Of a stretch of DNA of 64,000 nt, positions 32,718-41,755 are shown in pieces; the first letter of the stretch is position 1; the number at the start of each line of letters is the position of its first letter. The DNA is from DATBGO01 sp050011895. GTDB lineage: Bacteria; Actinomycetota; Actinomycetes; Streptosporangiales; Streptosporangiaceae. Location of the stretch: positions 1 through 64,000 of the forward strand of contig JBEKIF010000006.1 in the NCBI GenBank assembly GCA_050011895.1. The letters are read 5' to 3'. The translations under genes were made by a program, and so were the position numbers. The notes under the pieces were generated by a model. It saw only the letters and a list, made by a program, of their open reading frames with translations, ran no database searches and was not told the origin of the DNA.

Positions 32718-33542
32718 TTGCGCATCGACATCATCACCATTTTTCCTGAGTACTTTGCCCCGCTGGCCGTGTCCCTGATCGGCAAGGCGGCGCAGCGCGG
32801 CGCGATCTCGTTCGGAGTGCACGACCTGCGGACATGGACTCACGATGTGCACCACTCGGTTGATGACGCGCCGTTCGGCGGCGGCCCTGGCATGATCATG
32901 AAGCCCGAGCCGTGGGGCGAGGCGCTTGACGCGGTGCTCCCGGCGCGAGAATCAGGGCGGCTGGTGATCCCGAGCCCGGCCGGGGTCCCGTTTACTCAGG
33001 CGACGGCGGTCCGGTATGCGGCGCAGGACCAGCTGATCTTCGCCTGCGGCCGGTATGAGGGGATCGATGCGCGGGTGGCGCAGGACGCGCGTTCCAGGAT
33101 CGCTGTCGACGAGGTGAGCATTGGTGACTACGTGCTCGCCGGTGCCGAGGCCGCCGTGCTCGTGATAATCGAGGCGGTCTGCAGGCTGCTGCCTGGCGTC
33201 ATCGGAAATGCTGACTCGTCGGCCGACGACTCTTTCGGCGACGGCACCGGACCCGGCCTCCTCGAGGGACCTTCATACACCAGGCCCCGGGTCTGGCGCG
33301 GCCGGGAGGTGCCACCCGTTCTGCTGTCCGGCGACCACGCGGCGATCGCGAGGTGGCGCCGTGATGCCGCGCTCCGCACAACCGCGGCGAACCGCCCGGA
33401 CCTGGCGGCCAGGCTGGCCGCCGGCGGCGGCGGGGCGCTGCCGGCGGCCGGGCAGGCGGCTGCGGCGCAGCTCGACGAGCGTGACCGGCAGGTGCTGTCC
33501 GAGACTGGCTTTCCGGTCAGTGCCGAAGATGTGGCACACTAA
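32718..33542 (+). CDS. trmD: tRNA (guanine(37)-N(1))-methyltransferase TrmD
   Basis: SPOUT-fold enzyme that methylates G37 next to the anticodon and prevents frameshifting. 274 residues: IDIITIFPEYF, DDAPFGGGPGMIMKPEP, the knot CGRYEGIDARV and SIGDYVLAGAEAA, then DSFGDGTGPGLLEGPSYTRP. A short Gly/Ala-rich stretch near residue 235 (AAGGGGALPAAGQAAA) is an insertion relative to relatives. The start is TTG preceded by GGAGG. Confidence 0.96.
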   Translation: MRIDIITIFPEYFAPLAVSLIGKAAQRGAISFGVHDLRTWTHDVHHSVDDAPFGGGPGMIMKPEPWGEALDAVLPARESGRLVIPSPAGVPFTQATAVRYAAQDQLIFACGRYEGIDARVAQDARSRIAVDEVSIGDYVLAGAEAAVLVIIEAVCRLLPGVIGNADSSADDSFGDGTGPGLLEGPSYTRPRVWRGREVPPVLLSGDHAAIARWRRDAALRTTAANRPDLAARLAAGGGGALPAAGQAAAAQLDERDRQVLSETGFPVSAEDVAH

Positions 33543-33666
33543 AAGCCGTTGCCCCACCCGCGAGACCCAGTCTGCAGGGGCGTAGCCGGGCCCCTCCCGG
33601 CGCCAAAGTGACCGAATCAGCGCGTCCGCAGGCGTGCGCGTAAAGACCATCGAGGAAACCACAGCG

Positions 33667-34026
33667 ATGCACACCGCGATTGCCGAGCTGGAGCAGGCGC
33701 AGATCCGATCCGACATCCCGGATTTCCGGCCGGGTGACACGCTGAAGGTGCACGTGCGCGTCGTGGAAGGCAGCCGGTCCAGGATCCAGGTCTTCCAGGG
33801 CGTGGCCATCCGGCGCCAGGGCGGCGGCGCACGCGAGACCTTCACGGTCCGCAAGGTCAGCTACGGCGTCGGCGTGGAGCGGACGTTCCCCGTGCACAGC
33901 CCCTCGCTGGACCGGATCGAGGTAGTGACCAGGGGCCAGGTCCGCCGGGCCAAGCTCTACTATCTCCGCGCGCTTCGCGGCCGCGCAGCCCGGATCAAGG
34001 AGCGCCGCGAGCAGTCGACCCGCTAG
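33667..34026 (+). CDS. rplS: 50S ribosomal protein L19
   Basis: 119 residues with FRPGDTLKVHVRVVEGSRSR, IQVFQGVAIRRQGGG, SYGVGVERTFPVHSP and the basic C-terminus. The ATG at 33667 follows GAGGAAACC; an ATG 11 codons upstream reads across this signal. The 124 bases after trmD may hold a leader or an internal promoter. Confidence 0.97.
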   Translation: MHTAIAELEQAQIRSDIPDFRPGDTLKVHVRVVEGSRSRIQVFQGVAIRRQGGGARETFTVRKVSYGVGVERTFPVHSPSLDRIEVVTRGQVRRAKLYYLRALRGRAARIKERREQSTR

Positions 34027-34157
34027 CCGGGACGGCGCTGCGATGGCCGGATCCGCGCTGGCTGGCAAGAGGGCCGTGCCGGGGGATGCCCCGAGTTACC
34101 TTGGCGTGACCGCGCCAATCAGTAACCGGGCAGCGTCCGGCGCTAGGCTCGAATCTG

Positions 34158-35159
34158 ATGACTGACGACCGCCTTGCCCACGAGCGCGCTCTGGCTGACG
34201 CGCGCGAGCCAGGCCGGCCAGGCGAACCCGGTGCCACGGAGCCGGGCCAGGAACGGGAAGGCTCGCCGATGGCAGGCACGGCCGCGCAGGACGAGGCAGC
34301 GGGCTCGGCGGAAGAGGATATCGCTCAGAAGCGGCCGGAGAAGTCCAGGTCGTTCTGGCGCGAGCTGCCGGTCCTGATCGTGGTCGCGCTGGTGATCGCG
34401 CTGGTGATCAAGTCATTCGTCGTCCAGGCGTTCTACATACCGTCGTCATCGATGGAGAACACGCTCGACATCGGCGACAAGGTCCTCGTGAACAAGCTCG
34501 TCTATCATTTCCGCAGCATCGAGCCCGGGGACATCGTCGTGTTCAACGGGTCTGGCTCGTGGGATCAAGCCGCTGCCCCTGCGGCTGCAAGCTCCAACCC
34601 GATAGCCCGCCTCTACGACGCGACTCTCGTCCCGCTGTTCCATTCGATTGTCGAGCTGTTCGGCACCGCCCCGGGCCAGCATGACTACATCAAGCGCGTG
34701 ATCGGGGTCCCAGGCGACCACGTCGCCTGCTGCAACGCTCACGGCCAGGTGACCGTCAACGGCGTCGCGCTGCGGGAAAGCGGCTACCTCTTTCCAGGCA
34801 ACGTCCCGTCAAGCTCTACTTTCAGCGTTACCGTACCGCCTGGCCGGCTGTGGGTCATGGGTGACCACCGCGGCGTATCGTGTGACTCCAGGTGTCATCT
34901 GGGCGATCCGGGCGGCGGGACCGTCCCGGAGAGCCAGGTGATCGGGCGTGCCTTCATGATTGTCTGGCCGCCCAGCCGATGGCGGATCCTGCCGATCCCT
35001 GCTACCTTCTCCCAGCCCGGTGTTGACCAGCCCCGGGGCGCCGCGCTGAGCCCCGCCGGGCCCGCCGCGCCCTATCTCCCGCTCGGGGCCGGATTCGTCG
35101 GAGCTGTGCCGCTGACCTGGCTGCAGCGCAGGCTGCGCCGGCGGCTGAGGCACCGGTGA
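34158..35159 (+). CDS. lepB: Signal peptidase I
   Basis: Membrane protease that removes signal peptides of secreted proteins. 333 residues: a charged cytoplasmic N-terminus, one membrane segment (about 71-89), the catalytic serine in YIPSSSMENTL (Ser98), the general-base lysine in IKRVIGVPGD (Lys179), and WVMGDHRGVSCDSR near 230. A C-terminal hydrophobic stretch followed by arginines suggests a second anchor. An ATG at 34269 with GGAAGG upstream is an alternative start. A TAGGCT-like box just before the first ATG suggests a leaderless start instead. Confidence 0.95.
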   Translation: MTDDRLAHERALADAREPGRPGEPGATEPGQEREGSPMAGTAAQDEAAGSAEEDIAQKRPEKSRSFWRELPVLIVVALVIALVIKSFVVQAFYIPSSSMENTLDIGDKVLVNKLVYHFRSIEPGDIVVFNGSGSWDQAAAPAAASSNPIARLYDATLVPLFHSIVELFGTAPGQHDYIKRVIGVPGDHVACCNAHGQVTVNGVALRESGYLFPGNVPSSSTFSVTVPPGRLWVMGDHRGVSCDSRCHLGDPGGGTVPESQVIGRAFMIVWPPSRWRILPIPATFSQPGVDQPRGAALSPAGPAAPYLPLGAGFVGAVPLTWLQRRLRRRLRHR

Positions 35160-35163
35160 CGCT

Positions 35164-35931
35164 GTGCAGATGCCCGCATGGCGGCATCCGGGTTACACCC
35201 CCCGGCGGACCGCAGGCCTGTCCGGTTACGAGCGCGTCCTGGCCAGGGCCGGGCTGGCGCCGGTAGCCGGGATCGACGAGGCAGGCCGCGGCGCGTGCGC
35301 GGGACCGCTGGTCGTGGCGGCCGTTGCGCTCGATCCGCGCCGGGTATCGCGCTGCACCGAGCTGGCCGATTCGAAGATGCTGACCGCGCCGGTCCGCGAG
35401 ACGGCGTATCAGCAGGTCCTGGAGTCCGCTCTGGCCTGGAATGTCGTCGTGATCCCGCCAGGCGACATCGACCGGATCGGCTTGCACGTCTGCAATGTGA
35501 CTGGGATGCGCCGCGCGCTGGCCGGGCTCGGCGCCACGCCGGGTTACGTGCTGACCGACGGGTTCCCGGTGCGCGGCCTTGCCGTTCCGGCGCTGGCCAT
35601 GTGGAAGGGGGATCAGGTGGCCGCCTGCGTCGCCGCCGCCTCCGTCGTCGCCAAGGTGACCAGGGACCGGATCATGAAAGGCCTGCACGCCGGTTACCCT
35701 CAGTATGGTTTCGCCCGGCATAAGGGATATTCCACCCGCGGCCACATGCGGGCGCTGACCGAACACGGTCCGTGCCCTGAGCACCGGATGTCGTTTGCCA
35801 ACGTGATCGGGATAGCGCGCGGGGACCTGGAACTCCCGCCTGGCGTAGAGCTGCAGATACCGCCGTCCGATGCCGAGGTACCTCCAGATGAGCGGGCTGA
35901 GGCGCTGGTCAGTGCCGGGCCGGGCAGCTGA
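35164..35931 (+). CDS. rnhB: Ribonuclease HII
   Basis: Cleaves the RNA strand of RNA-DNA hybrids and removes misincorporated ribonucleotides. 255 residues with the catalytic DE pair in GIDEAGRGACAGP (residues 37-49), LTDGFPV near 126, and KGDQVAACVAAASVVAKVTRD. The GTG start is four bases after lepB, and the C-terminal 30 residues are an unconserved acidic tail. Confidence 0.95.
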   Translation: MQMPAWRHPGYTPRRTAGLSGYERVLARAGLAPVAGIDEAGRGACAGPLVVAAVALDPRRVSRCTELADSKMLTAPVRETAYQQVLESALAWNVVVIPPGDIDRIGLHVCNVTGMRRALAGLGATPGYVLTDGFPVRGLAVPALAMWKGDQVAACVAAASVVAKVTRDRIMKGLHAGYPQYGFARHKGYSTRGHMRALTEHGPCPEHRMSFANVIGIARGDLELPPGVELQIPPSDAEVPPDERAEALVSAGPGS

Positions 35932-36075
35932 GCCGCAGAATGGTCCTATCGTTGACCTCATTCGGACCGTCTGGCGGGGCATGAGCCGGCCCCGTCGGCG
36001 CCTGGCGAGCGCCGGAGGCGGTGGCGGCCGCTGGCCGCCGCCGCTAGAAGGCGACGCCGGAGCGGAGGGGAGCAC

Positions 36076-36408
36076 ATGAGCGCTGAGGATCTCGAGAAGT
36101 ACGAGACTGAGATGGAGCTGCAGCTCTATCGCGAGTACCGCGATGTGGTCGGGCTGTTCAGCCATGTGGTCGAGACCGAGCGCAGGTTCTACCTCACCAA
36201 CGCAGTCGAGCTGAACGTTCGCACGGCCGACAACGGCGAGGTGTTCTTCGAGGTGATCATGCAAGATGCCTGGGTGTGGGACATGTACCGGCCCGCCCGG
36301 TTTGTTAAGAACGTCAGGGTGGTCACATTCAAGGACGTCAACGTCGAGGAACTAGCCAAGAGCGACCTGCAGGTTCCTGACGACAAGCAGCAGGGCTTCT
36401 CCGGCTAG
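36076..36408 (+). CDS. DUF2469 protein
   Basis: A 110-residue, strongly conserved actinobacterial protein of unknown function, always found by rnhB and yraN in my memory. It starts MSAEDLEKYETEMELQLYRE and contains YLTNAVELNVR, DAWVWDMYRPARFVKNVR and EELAKSDLQVP. The start follows GGAGGGGAGC. Soluble and acidic, with no catalytic motif. Confidence 0.95.
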   Translation: MSAEDLEKYETEMELQLYREYRDVVGLFSHVVETERRFYLTNAVELNVRTADNGEVFFEVIMQDAWVWDMYRPARFVKNVRVVTFKDVNVEELAKSDLQVPDDKQQGFSG

Positions 36409-36413
36409 CGGGA

Positions 36414-36432
36414 GGCCTAGGAGCCCTAGGCC
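36414..36432 (+). terminator. Short hairpin after the DUF2469 gene
   Basis: GGCCTAG-GAGCC-CTAGGCC is a perfect 7-bp stem six bases after the stop codon, without a T-tract. Confidence 0.65.
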
Positions 36433-36745
36433 GCGCGGGTCGCCTCTGTCGCGCGGGCCGGCTAGCTCGCCCGGGCGAGCTCTGTCGCCCGGGCCGGCTC
36501 CCCGTCCGGACCGCCGGCGGGCTTGCGGTCACCCTGCGGGGCTTGTCGCCCGCGGCGCTGCCCGGCGGCGCTCGCCAGTCCGGCGGGGCGGCGCTCGCCG
36601 CCGGGCCATGAAATCACACGGTACTGACAATTCGGGCACGTCGTTCACATTCACGGCTGCCCCGCGCAACTCGCCGCACAGCCGCCGAAACGGGTCGGCG
36701 GGCCAGCCGCCTCCTCGGCCAGCCTCAGAGGCGGAGGTGGTGAGG
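36433..36745. other. GC-rich spacer before yraN
   Basis: Holds a diverged direct repeat around 36448-36508 (CTCTGTCGCGCGGGCCGGCT and CTCTGTCGCCCGGGCCGGCT). An in-frame upstream extension of yraN starts at 36608, with no family similarity. No clear promoter. Confidence 0.45.
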
Positions 36746-37102
36746 TTGAATGCCAAGGATGTCCTGGGCAGGCAGGGCGAGCAGGCTGCCGCGGAGCACC
36801 TGCAGCGAGTCGGCTTCCGGATCCTGGACCGCAACTGGCGGTGCGCCGACGGCGAGTTAGACATCGTGGCCGCGCAGCGCAGGGTCTTGGTGATCTGCGA
36901 GGTGAAGACCCGCTCGGGAACCAGATTCGGGAGCCCGCTCGAGGCGATCACCAGGCAGAAGAGGAGCCGGCTCCGGCGGCTGGCCGTCCGCTGGGTGATT
37001 GCGCACGGCGTGCTCTTCGACGAGGTGCGCATCGACGTCATCGGCGTGCTGGCGAGCCCGTCGGGCGGCTTCACGATCGAGCATGTCCGGGGGGTGGGCT
37101 AG
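36746..37102 (+). CDS. yraN: UPF0102 (YraN) putative endonuclease-fold protein
   Basis: 118 residues: NAKDVLGRQGEQAAAEHLQ, RNWRCADGELDIVA and VLVICEVKTRSGTRFGSP, the restriction-endonuclease-like core with the acidic residues and EVK triad. Function is unproven. I choose TTG at 36746, with GGAGG eight bases upstream and family-like length; an ATG at 36608 adds 46 unconserved residues. It ends directly before the comM start. Confidence 0.9.
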   Translation: MNAKDVLGRQGEQAAAEHLQRVGFRILDRNWRCADGELDIVAAQRRVLVICEVKTRSGTRFGSPLEAITRQKRSRLRRLAVRWVIAHGVLFDEVRIDVIGVLASPSGGFTIEHVRGVG

Positions 37103-38671
37103 ATGTCGCTGGCCCGCACCCACGCCATCGCGCTGGTCGGCGTGCAGGGCCATCCGGTCGAGATCGAGGCGGACATCGAGAACGGGCTGGTCGGGCTCAT
37201 GCTGGTGGGGCTGCCTGACACGGCGCTGCGCGAGGCACGCGACAGGATCCGATCGGCGATCGTCAACAGCCAGGAGCGCTGGCCGCAGCGCCGGATCACC
37301 GTGGGCCTGTCGCCCGCCAGCCTGCCCAAGCGCGGCAGCGGATTCGACCTGGGTATCGCGGTGGCCATCCTGTGCGCCGCGGGCGCCGCTCCGGCGGCGG
37401 GCCTGCAGGACGTGGTATTCGTCGGCGAGCTCGGGCTCGATGGCCGTGCGCGGCCGGTGCCTGGTGTGCTGCCTGCGGCGGCAGCCGCCGCCGCAGCCGG
37501 CTTCCTGACGGTCGCTGTGCCGGCCCAGAACGCGCCGGAGGCGCTGCTCGTCCCCGGCCTGCGGGTCCTTGCGGTGCCCAGCCTGCGTTCGCTGCTGGCC
37601 TGGCTGCGCGGCCAGCCCCCGCCGGACGGGACTGCGCAGGTGGAGGTCGAAACGGGCGGGACCGCGCAGCCCGCCCGGCCGGGCGCGACGTCCGGGGCTG
37701 ACCAGGGCCACCACCGAGACCTGGCCGAGGTCGTCGGGCAGCCGACGGCCAGGCGGGCCGCGGAGATCTGCGCGGCAGGCGGTCACCACCTGCTGCTGGT
37801 CGGGCCGCCGGGGGCTGGCAAGACGATGCTCGCCGAGCGCCTGCCCACGGTGCTGCCCCGGCTGGAGCCCGCCGCTGCGCTGGAGGTCACCGCGATCCAC
37901 TCGGTCGCGGGAACGCTGCCTGATGGCCGGCCGCTGGTGACCGAGCCGCCGTTCTGCGCCCCGCATCACACCGCGACCAAGGCGGCGATGGTGGGCGGAG
38001 GCAGCGGGACCATCAGGCCTGGCGCCGCCTCGCTCGCGCACCACGGCTGCCTGTTCCTCGATGAGGCGCCCGAGTTCTCAGGGGACGTCCTTGATGCGCT
38101 CCGCCAGCCGCTGGAGTCCGGTGAAGTGGTGGTGGCCAGATCCGGGCTGACGGCGCGGTTCCCGGCCAGGTTCACCCTGGTGCTGGCAGCCAACCCGTGC
38201 CCGTGCGGCCGGGCCTCGTCAGTCCGGTCGTCCTGCGAGTGCACGCCCTGGGTGCGCCGCAGGTACCTGGCCAGGCTGTCCGGGCCGCTGCTTGACCGGG
38301 TGGACGTCAAGGTGGAATTCCTGCCGGTCGGGCGGGCCGAGCTGCTCAGTGACCGCCACTTCACCGAGCCGAGCTCCGTAGTGGCCGAGCGGGTCGCCCT
38401 GGCCAGGCAGCGGGCCGCGGTCCGGCTGAAAGGCACCTGCTGGCGGCTGAACGCCCAGATTCCCGGCAGCGAGCTGCGGCGCAGCTACCGCCCCGCTCCG
38501 GGCGCGCTTGCTCCGCTTGAACGCGCCATGGACATCGGAGAGATCAGCGCGCGGGGGGTTGACCGGGTGATCCGGCTGGCCTGGACTGTCGCCGATCTCG
38601 CTGGCGTCAGCCGGCCGGCGACCGCCGAGGTGAGCTATGCGCTCGGGCTGTGGCTGGGGGTGGCCAGGTGA
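37103..38671 (+). CDS. comM: YifB/ComM-family AAA+ ATPase (Mg-chelatase-like)
   Basis: 522 residues. An N-terminal Lon-protease-like fold (ALVGVQGHPVEIEADI, PASLPKRGSGFDLGIAVAIL) precedes an AAA+ module with Walker A GPPGAGKT near 234, CAPHHTATKAAMVGGG, Walker B LFLDEAPEF and the zinc-binding NPCPCGRASSVRSSCEC. ComM relatives act as helicases for branch migration in natural transformation; the neighbour dprA is also a competence and recombination protein. It starts directly at the yraN stop, and its stop overlaps dprA in a GTGA. Confidence 0.95.
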   Translation: MSLARTHAIALVGVQGHPVEIEADIENGLVGLMLVGLPDTALREARDRIRSAIVNSQERWPQRRITVGLSPASLPKRGSGFDLGIAVAILCAAGAAPAAGLQDVVFVGELGLDGRARPVPGVLPAAAAAAAAGFLTVAVPAQNAPEALLVPGLRVLAVPSLRSLLAWLRGQPPPDGTAQVEVETGGTAQPARPGATSGADQGHHRDLAEVVGQPTARRAAEICAAGGHHLLLVGPPGAGKTMLAERLPTVLPRLEPAAALEVTAIHSVAGTLPDGRPLVTEPPFCAPHHTATKAAMVGGGSGTIRPGAASLAHHGCLFLDEAPEFSGDVLDALRQPLESGEVVVARSGLTARFPARFTLVLAANPCPCGRASSVRSSCECTPWVRRRYLARLSGPLLDRVDVKVEFLPVGRAELLSDRHFTEPSSVVAERVALARQRAAVRLKGTCWRLNAQIPGSELRRSYRPAPGALAPLERAMDIGEISARGVDRVIRLAWTVADLAGVSRPATAEVSYALGLWLGVAR

Positions 38672-39831
38672 CAGTCCCTCGCGACGACGAGCGATTCGCG
38701 CGGACCGCGCTGAGCTGCGTGACGGATCCAGGCGATCCGGTGCTCGGCGCGCTGCTGCGCGCCTGCAGTCCCGCTGACGTGCTCGCCGCCATCTGCGCCG
38801 GGCAGGCGCCGCAGTCCCTTACGGCCCCCTGGCGGGAGCAGGAGCATGCAATGCGCAGCCTTTCCCGCGCGCTGGAACGGTGGGCGGCCCGGCTGGGCTA
38901 CGTCCCAACCGAATCCAGAATCACCGCATGGCACCGCAACGGCATCCGGATCGTCTGTCCCGGAGATCCCGAATGGCCGACCCAGCTCGACGAGCTCGGC
39001 GACGTCCGTCCCGTCCTGCTCTGGGTCAAGGGCAGCACCGACCTGCGCTACGCGTGCCTGCGCTCGGTGTCGGTGGTCGGGGCGCGGGCGGCCACCAGTT
39101 ACGGCTCACATGTGTGCGCAGAGATGGCGGCGGCGCTGGCCGAGCGCGGCTGGACGATCATCTCCGGCGGCGCCTACGGCATTGACAGCAGCGCGCACCG
39201 AGCCGCGCTTGCCGCCCGCGGCACCACCATCGCGGTGCTGGCCAGCGGGCTCAGCTACGGGTACCCGCGAGGGCACAGTGAGCTGTTTACCGCCATCGCA
39301 GGCAGCGGCGCGCTGATCAGTGAATGGCCGCCCGACCGGGCCCCGACCAGGCCGGGGTTCCTGATCCGCAACCGCCTGATCGCGGCGGCCAGCCGCGGCA
39401 CCGTGGTGGTCGAGGCCGCACTGCGCAGCGGGGCGCTGAGTACGGCGAAGCACGCCTTCGACCTCTGCCGGCCGCTGATGGCGGTGCCCGGGCCGGTGAC
39501 CTCAATGTTGTCAGCGGGCTGTCACGAGATCATCAGGAACCGGGGAGCGGTCCTCGTCACCGACGCGCAGGATGTCGTCGAGCTCATCTCGCCCGCGGGC
39601 GACGGACTGGCAGAGCCAAGAAGTGGCCCGGCGGTCCCGCGCGATGCGCTGGACCTGGAATCGGCGGCAGTCCTGGAGGCGGTTCCGGCGCGGGGCGGCC
39701 GCGGGCCCGCGGAGATCGCCGTGGCGGCCGGGGTCGGCCTGGACGCCGTGATGCGCTGCCTCGGGCTGCTCGCCGCGGCCGGCTTCATTGAGCGGTCGGA
39801 CACCGGCTGGCGGATACAGCGGAAACAGTGA
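38668..39831 (+). CDS. dprA: DNA-processing protein DprA
   Basis: Loads RecA on incoming single-stranded DNA. About 387 residues: a helical N-terminus, the extended Rossmann core with SVSVVGARAATSYG, IISGGAYGIDSSAHRAALA, VLASGLSYGYPRGHS and LIRNRLIAAASRGTVVVEA, and a C-terminal winged-helix-like region (RGPAEIAVAAGVGLDAVMRC). The GTG at 38668 overlaps the comM stop and is preferred to a GTG six codons upstream. Confidence 0.95.
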   Translation: MTVPRDDERFARTALSCVTDPGDPVLGALLRACSPADVLAAICAGQAPQSLTAPWREQEHAMRSLSRALERWAARLGYVPTESRITAWHRNGIRIVCPGDPEWPTQLDELGDVRPVLLWVKGSTDLRYACLRSVSVVGARAATSYGSHVCAEMAAALAERGWTIISGGAYGIDSSAHRAALAARGTTIAVLASGLSYGYPRGHSELFTAIAGSGALISEWPPDRAPTRPGFLIRNRLIAAASRGTVVVEAALRSGALSTAKHAFDLCRPLMAVPGPVTSMLSAGCHEIIRNRGAVLVTDAQDVVELISPAGDGLAEPRSGPAVPRDALDLESAAVLEAVPARGGRGPAEIAVAAGVGLDAVMRCLGLLAAAGFIERSDTGWRIQRKQ

Positions 39832-39975
39832 CCGCCGCCCGGTCAGCCGATCGGGCGGGTCACGTCGCCGCGGCAGGCCGCCGTGGGGCGATCGGATAGC
39901 TTGCGCATGCCTGCTTGGGCTACGCCGGCCAAAATCGAGATGCTCCCCGGCGACCATCGAGGAATGATCGTCGTC

Positions 39976-40884
39976 ATGTGCAGGGGCGAGATCACCGCGG
40001 ACGTTGCCGCACGGCTGGTAGCCGGGCAGTTTCCGCAGTGGGCGGACCTGCCTGTCGTGCCGGTCGGGCTCAATGGGTGGGACAACACCACGTTCCGGCT
40101 CGGTGACGAGTTGTCCATACGCCTTCCGAGCGCTCACGGCTACGTGGCGCAGGTCGGCAAGGAGCATCGGTGGCTGCCGGTCCTTGCTCGCCACCTGCCC
40201 TTGCCGATCCCGGAGCCGGTGGCCGTGGGGCGACCCGACGAAGAGTTTCCCAGGCCGTGGTCGATCTACCGCTGGATCGAGGGCGAGCCCGCGTGCGCGG
40301 GCCGGATCGCCGACCCCGCAGGGTTCGCTTCTGATCTCGCAGGTTTCCTGGCGGCGCTCTACGCCATCGACACCAGCGGCGGGCCGCCACCCGGGGTGCA
40401 CAGCGCCTCTCGCGGCGGTCCGCTTGCCACGTGGGATGAGCAGACCCGGCAGTCGATCCGCCTGCTGGCAGATGACATCGACGCCAAGGCCGCCACCAAG
40501 GTGTGGGATACGGCCCTGGCCGGCACGTGGGAGCAGGCGCCCGTGTGGGTGCACGGGGACGTGACCGCATCGAACTTGCTCGTCTCAGCCGGGGCACTGC
40601 ACGCGGTCATCGACTTCGGGTGCGCTGCCGTTGGCGATCCAGCCTGCGACCTGGTCATGGCATGGACGTTCTTCGCCGGTGACAGCGTCACGGCATTCCG
40701 CCGCGGCCTGCACTTCGACGATGCGACCTGGGCTCGCGGCCGCGGCTGGGCGCTCTGGAAGGCGCTCATCACTATCGGCATAGAAAAGGAAGGAGGTGGC
40801 GACGCGCACGCCGCGGCCCGCCGGTTCGGATGGCGGCACAGCCCACGCCAGATCATCGACTTTGTCATCGCCGACCACGCCTGA
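39976..40884 (+). CDS. Aminoglycoside phosphotransferase-like kinase
   Basis: About 302 residues of the APH/choline-kinase fold. The catalytic loop is HGDVTASNLLV and the metal-binding motif is VIDFGCAAVGDPACDL. The N-lobe has NGWDNTTFRLGDELSIRLP, then a lysine further along (VGKEHRWLPVLA) and WSIYRWIEGEPA. Substrate is unknown; many such genes phosphorylate metabolites instead of conferring resistance. The start is uncertain: ATGs at 39964 and 39976 are both near GAGGA (39959-39963), and a frame opens further upstream to 39883. It stands alone between dprA and a convergent secreted-protein gene. Confidence 0.85.
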   Translation: MCRGEITADVAARLVAGQFPQWADLPVVPVGLNGWDNTTFRLGDELSIRLPSAHGYVAQVGKEHRWLPVLARHLPLPIPEPVAVGRPDEEFPRPWSIYRWIEGEPACAGRIADPAGFASDLAGFLAALYAIDTSGGPPPGVHSASRGGPLATWDEQTRQSIRLLADDIDAKAATKVWDTALAGTWEQAPVWVHGDVTASNLLVSAGALHAVIDFGCAAVGDPACDLVMAWTFFAGDSVTAFRRGLHFDDATWARGRGWALWKALITIGIEKEGGGDAHAAARRFGWRHSPRQIIDFVIADHA

Positions 40885-41040
40885 TCCACCCGCCGCTGAC
40901 TGCTCCGAAAGCGACGCCCGAGGAGCGCTCCTTGCGCGACATCCCGCCTAGTGCAGAGATGCGGCATGCGTGAGATCTCCCGCCGTCGTGGGCGCTCCCG
41001 AGCGGGTGGCGCAGGCTGGCCGACGGCGAACTCCTGCACG

Positions 41041-41538
41041 TTATCTGGCCGCGCGGTATTCGAGGCCGCCGCCGACGCTGCCCGGGTCGGTCTCGACCAG
41101 GCTGAAGAAATGTCCGGACGGGCTCACGTACATGTTAAAGTGCCCAATGCTCCCGGCTGTGTCGTACACGATCTTCCCGATGCAGTCTGCCTTGATGGTA
41201 TAGGTCGAGGCATTGGGGGAGTTGGCGTTAACGACCTTGCCGTTGACGTCGAAGGTACTCACGCCGTGGCCGGTGCCCGCGCCGTTGAAGTGATCTATGC
41301 CCGCGATGGAAAACGGCTTGCTCTTGCCGCCGGCGACCAACCAGCCATCGTTGTAGAAGATGTACGCGCCCTTCAGGGTCGCCTTGCTGCACGAGGAACT
41401 CGTGCGGGCCGCCGGGTGGGCGGCTGCGCTGGCGGTTCCCACAACCGCCAGGATGCCGGCCGCAGCCGCGACGCCGGCTGACGCCAGGACCAGGGTCCGG
41501 CGGCGCAAGCTGGTTCTTGAGATAAATGCGCGTATAAT
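41041..41538 (-). CDS. Small secreted protein, probable ATT start
   Basis: An exported protein of about 165 residues. The signal peptide has an arginine-rich start, hydrophobic core LVLASAGVAAAAGILAVVG and a TASAAAHP cleavage region. The mature part begins SSCSKATLKGAYIFYNDGW and ends HFFSLVETDPGSVGGGLEY, probably a small beta-rich domain with two cysteines; I recall similar unnamed secreted proteins in actinobacteria. A perfect AAGGAG (near 41548-41552) lies eight bases before ATT at 41536-41538, which is in frame. The only standard start, TTG at 41506-41508, has no ribosome-binding site and gives 155 residues. A strong promoter lies upstream. Confidence 0.75.
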   Translation of the reverse strand: MIRAFISRTSLRRRTLVLASAGVAAAAGILAVVGTASAAAHPAARTSSSCSKATLKGAYIFYNDGWLVAGGKSKPFSIAGIDHFNGAGTGHGVSTFDVNGKVVNANSPNASTYTIKADCIGKIVYDTAGSIGHFNMYVSPSGHFFSLVETDPGSVGGGLEYRAAR

Positions 41539-41646
41539 TTGAGTGACTCCTTCAGGTGCGGAGTAATGAGGCGGGACAAGGAGGCCGGCCCTTTTTTATA
41601 TCGTGGTTGTTCCCGGATTCCCTGCCGGAAGATACCCTGCGCACAG

Positions 41647-41675
41647 TTTATCCGCCACGCGATTTGGAGTGTCAA
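41647..41675 (-). promoter_or_regulatory. Promoter of the secreted-protein gene
   Basis: On the minus strand, TTGACA (41675-41670), a 17-bp spacer and GATAAA (41652-41647). This predicts a start site near 41640 and a leader of about 100 bases before the ATT start. The region is notably AT-rich for this genome. Confidence 0.72.
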
Positions 41676-41738
41676 GCTGCTTCGCGTAAATCACGTTTAG
41701 CAGAGATGCGTCGTTCGGCAGATGATCTATGCAGTATT

Positions 41739-41755
41739 TATACGTTAACCGTATA
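41739..41755. promoter_or_regulatory. AT-rich palindrome TATACG-TTAAC-CGTATA
   Basis: A 6-bp perfect inverted repeat around a 5-bp centre, about 65 bases upstream of the -35 box of the secreted-protein promoter. It may be a regulator binding site for this gene or for transcription to the right. The rest of 41676-42015 holds nothing I recognise. Confidence 0.4.

Noticed and set aside
40921..40932. Palindrome AGGAGCGCTCCT after the kinase-like gene as a terminator
   Set aside because: It has no loop bases, so it cannot form a good hairpin; more likely chance in GC-rich DNA.
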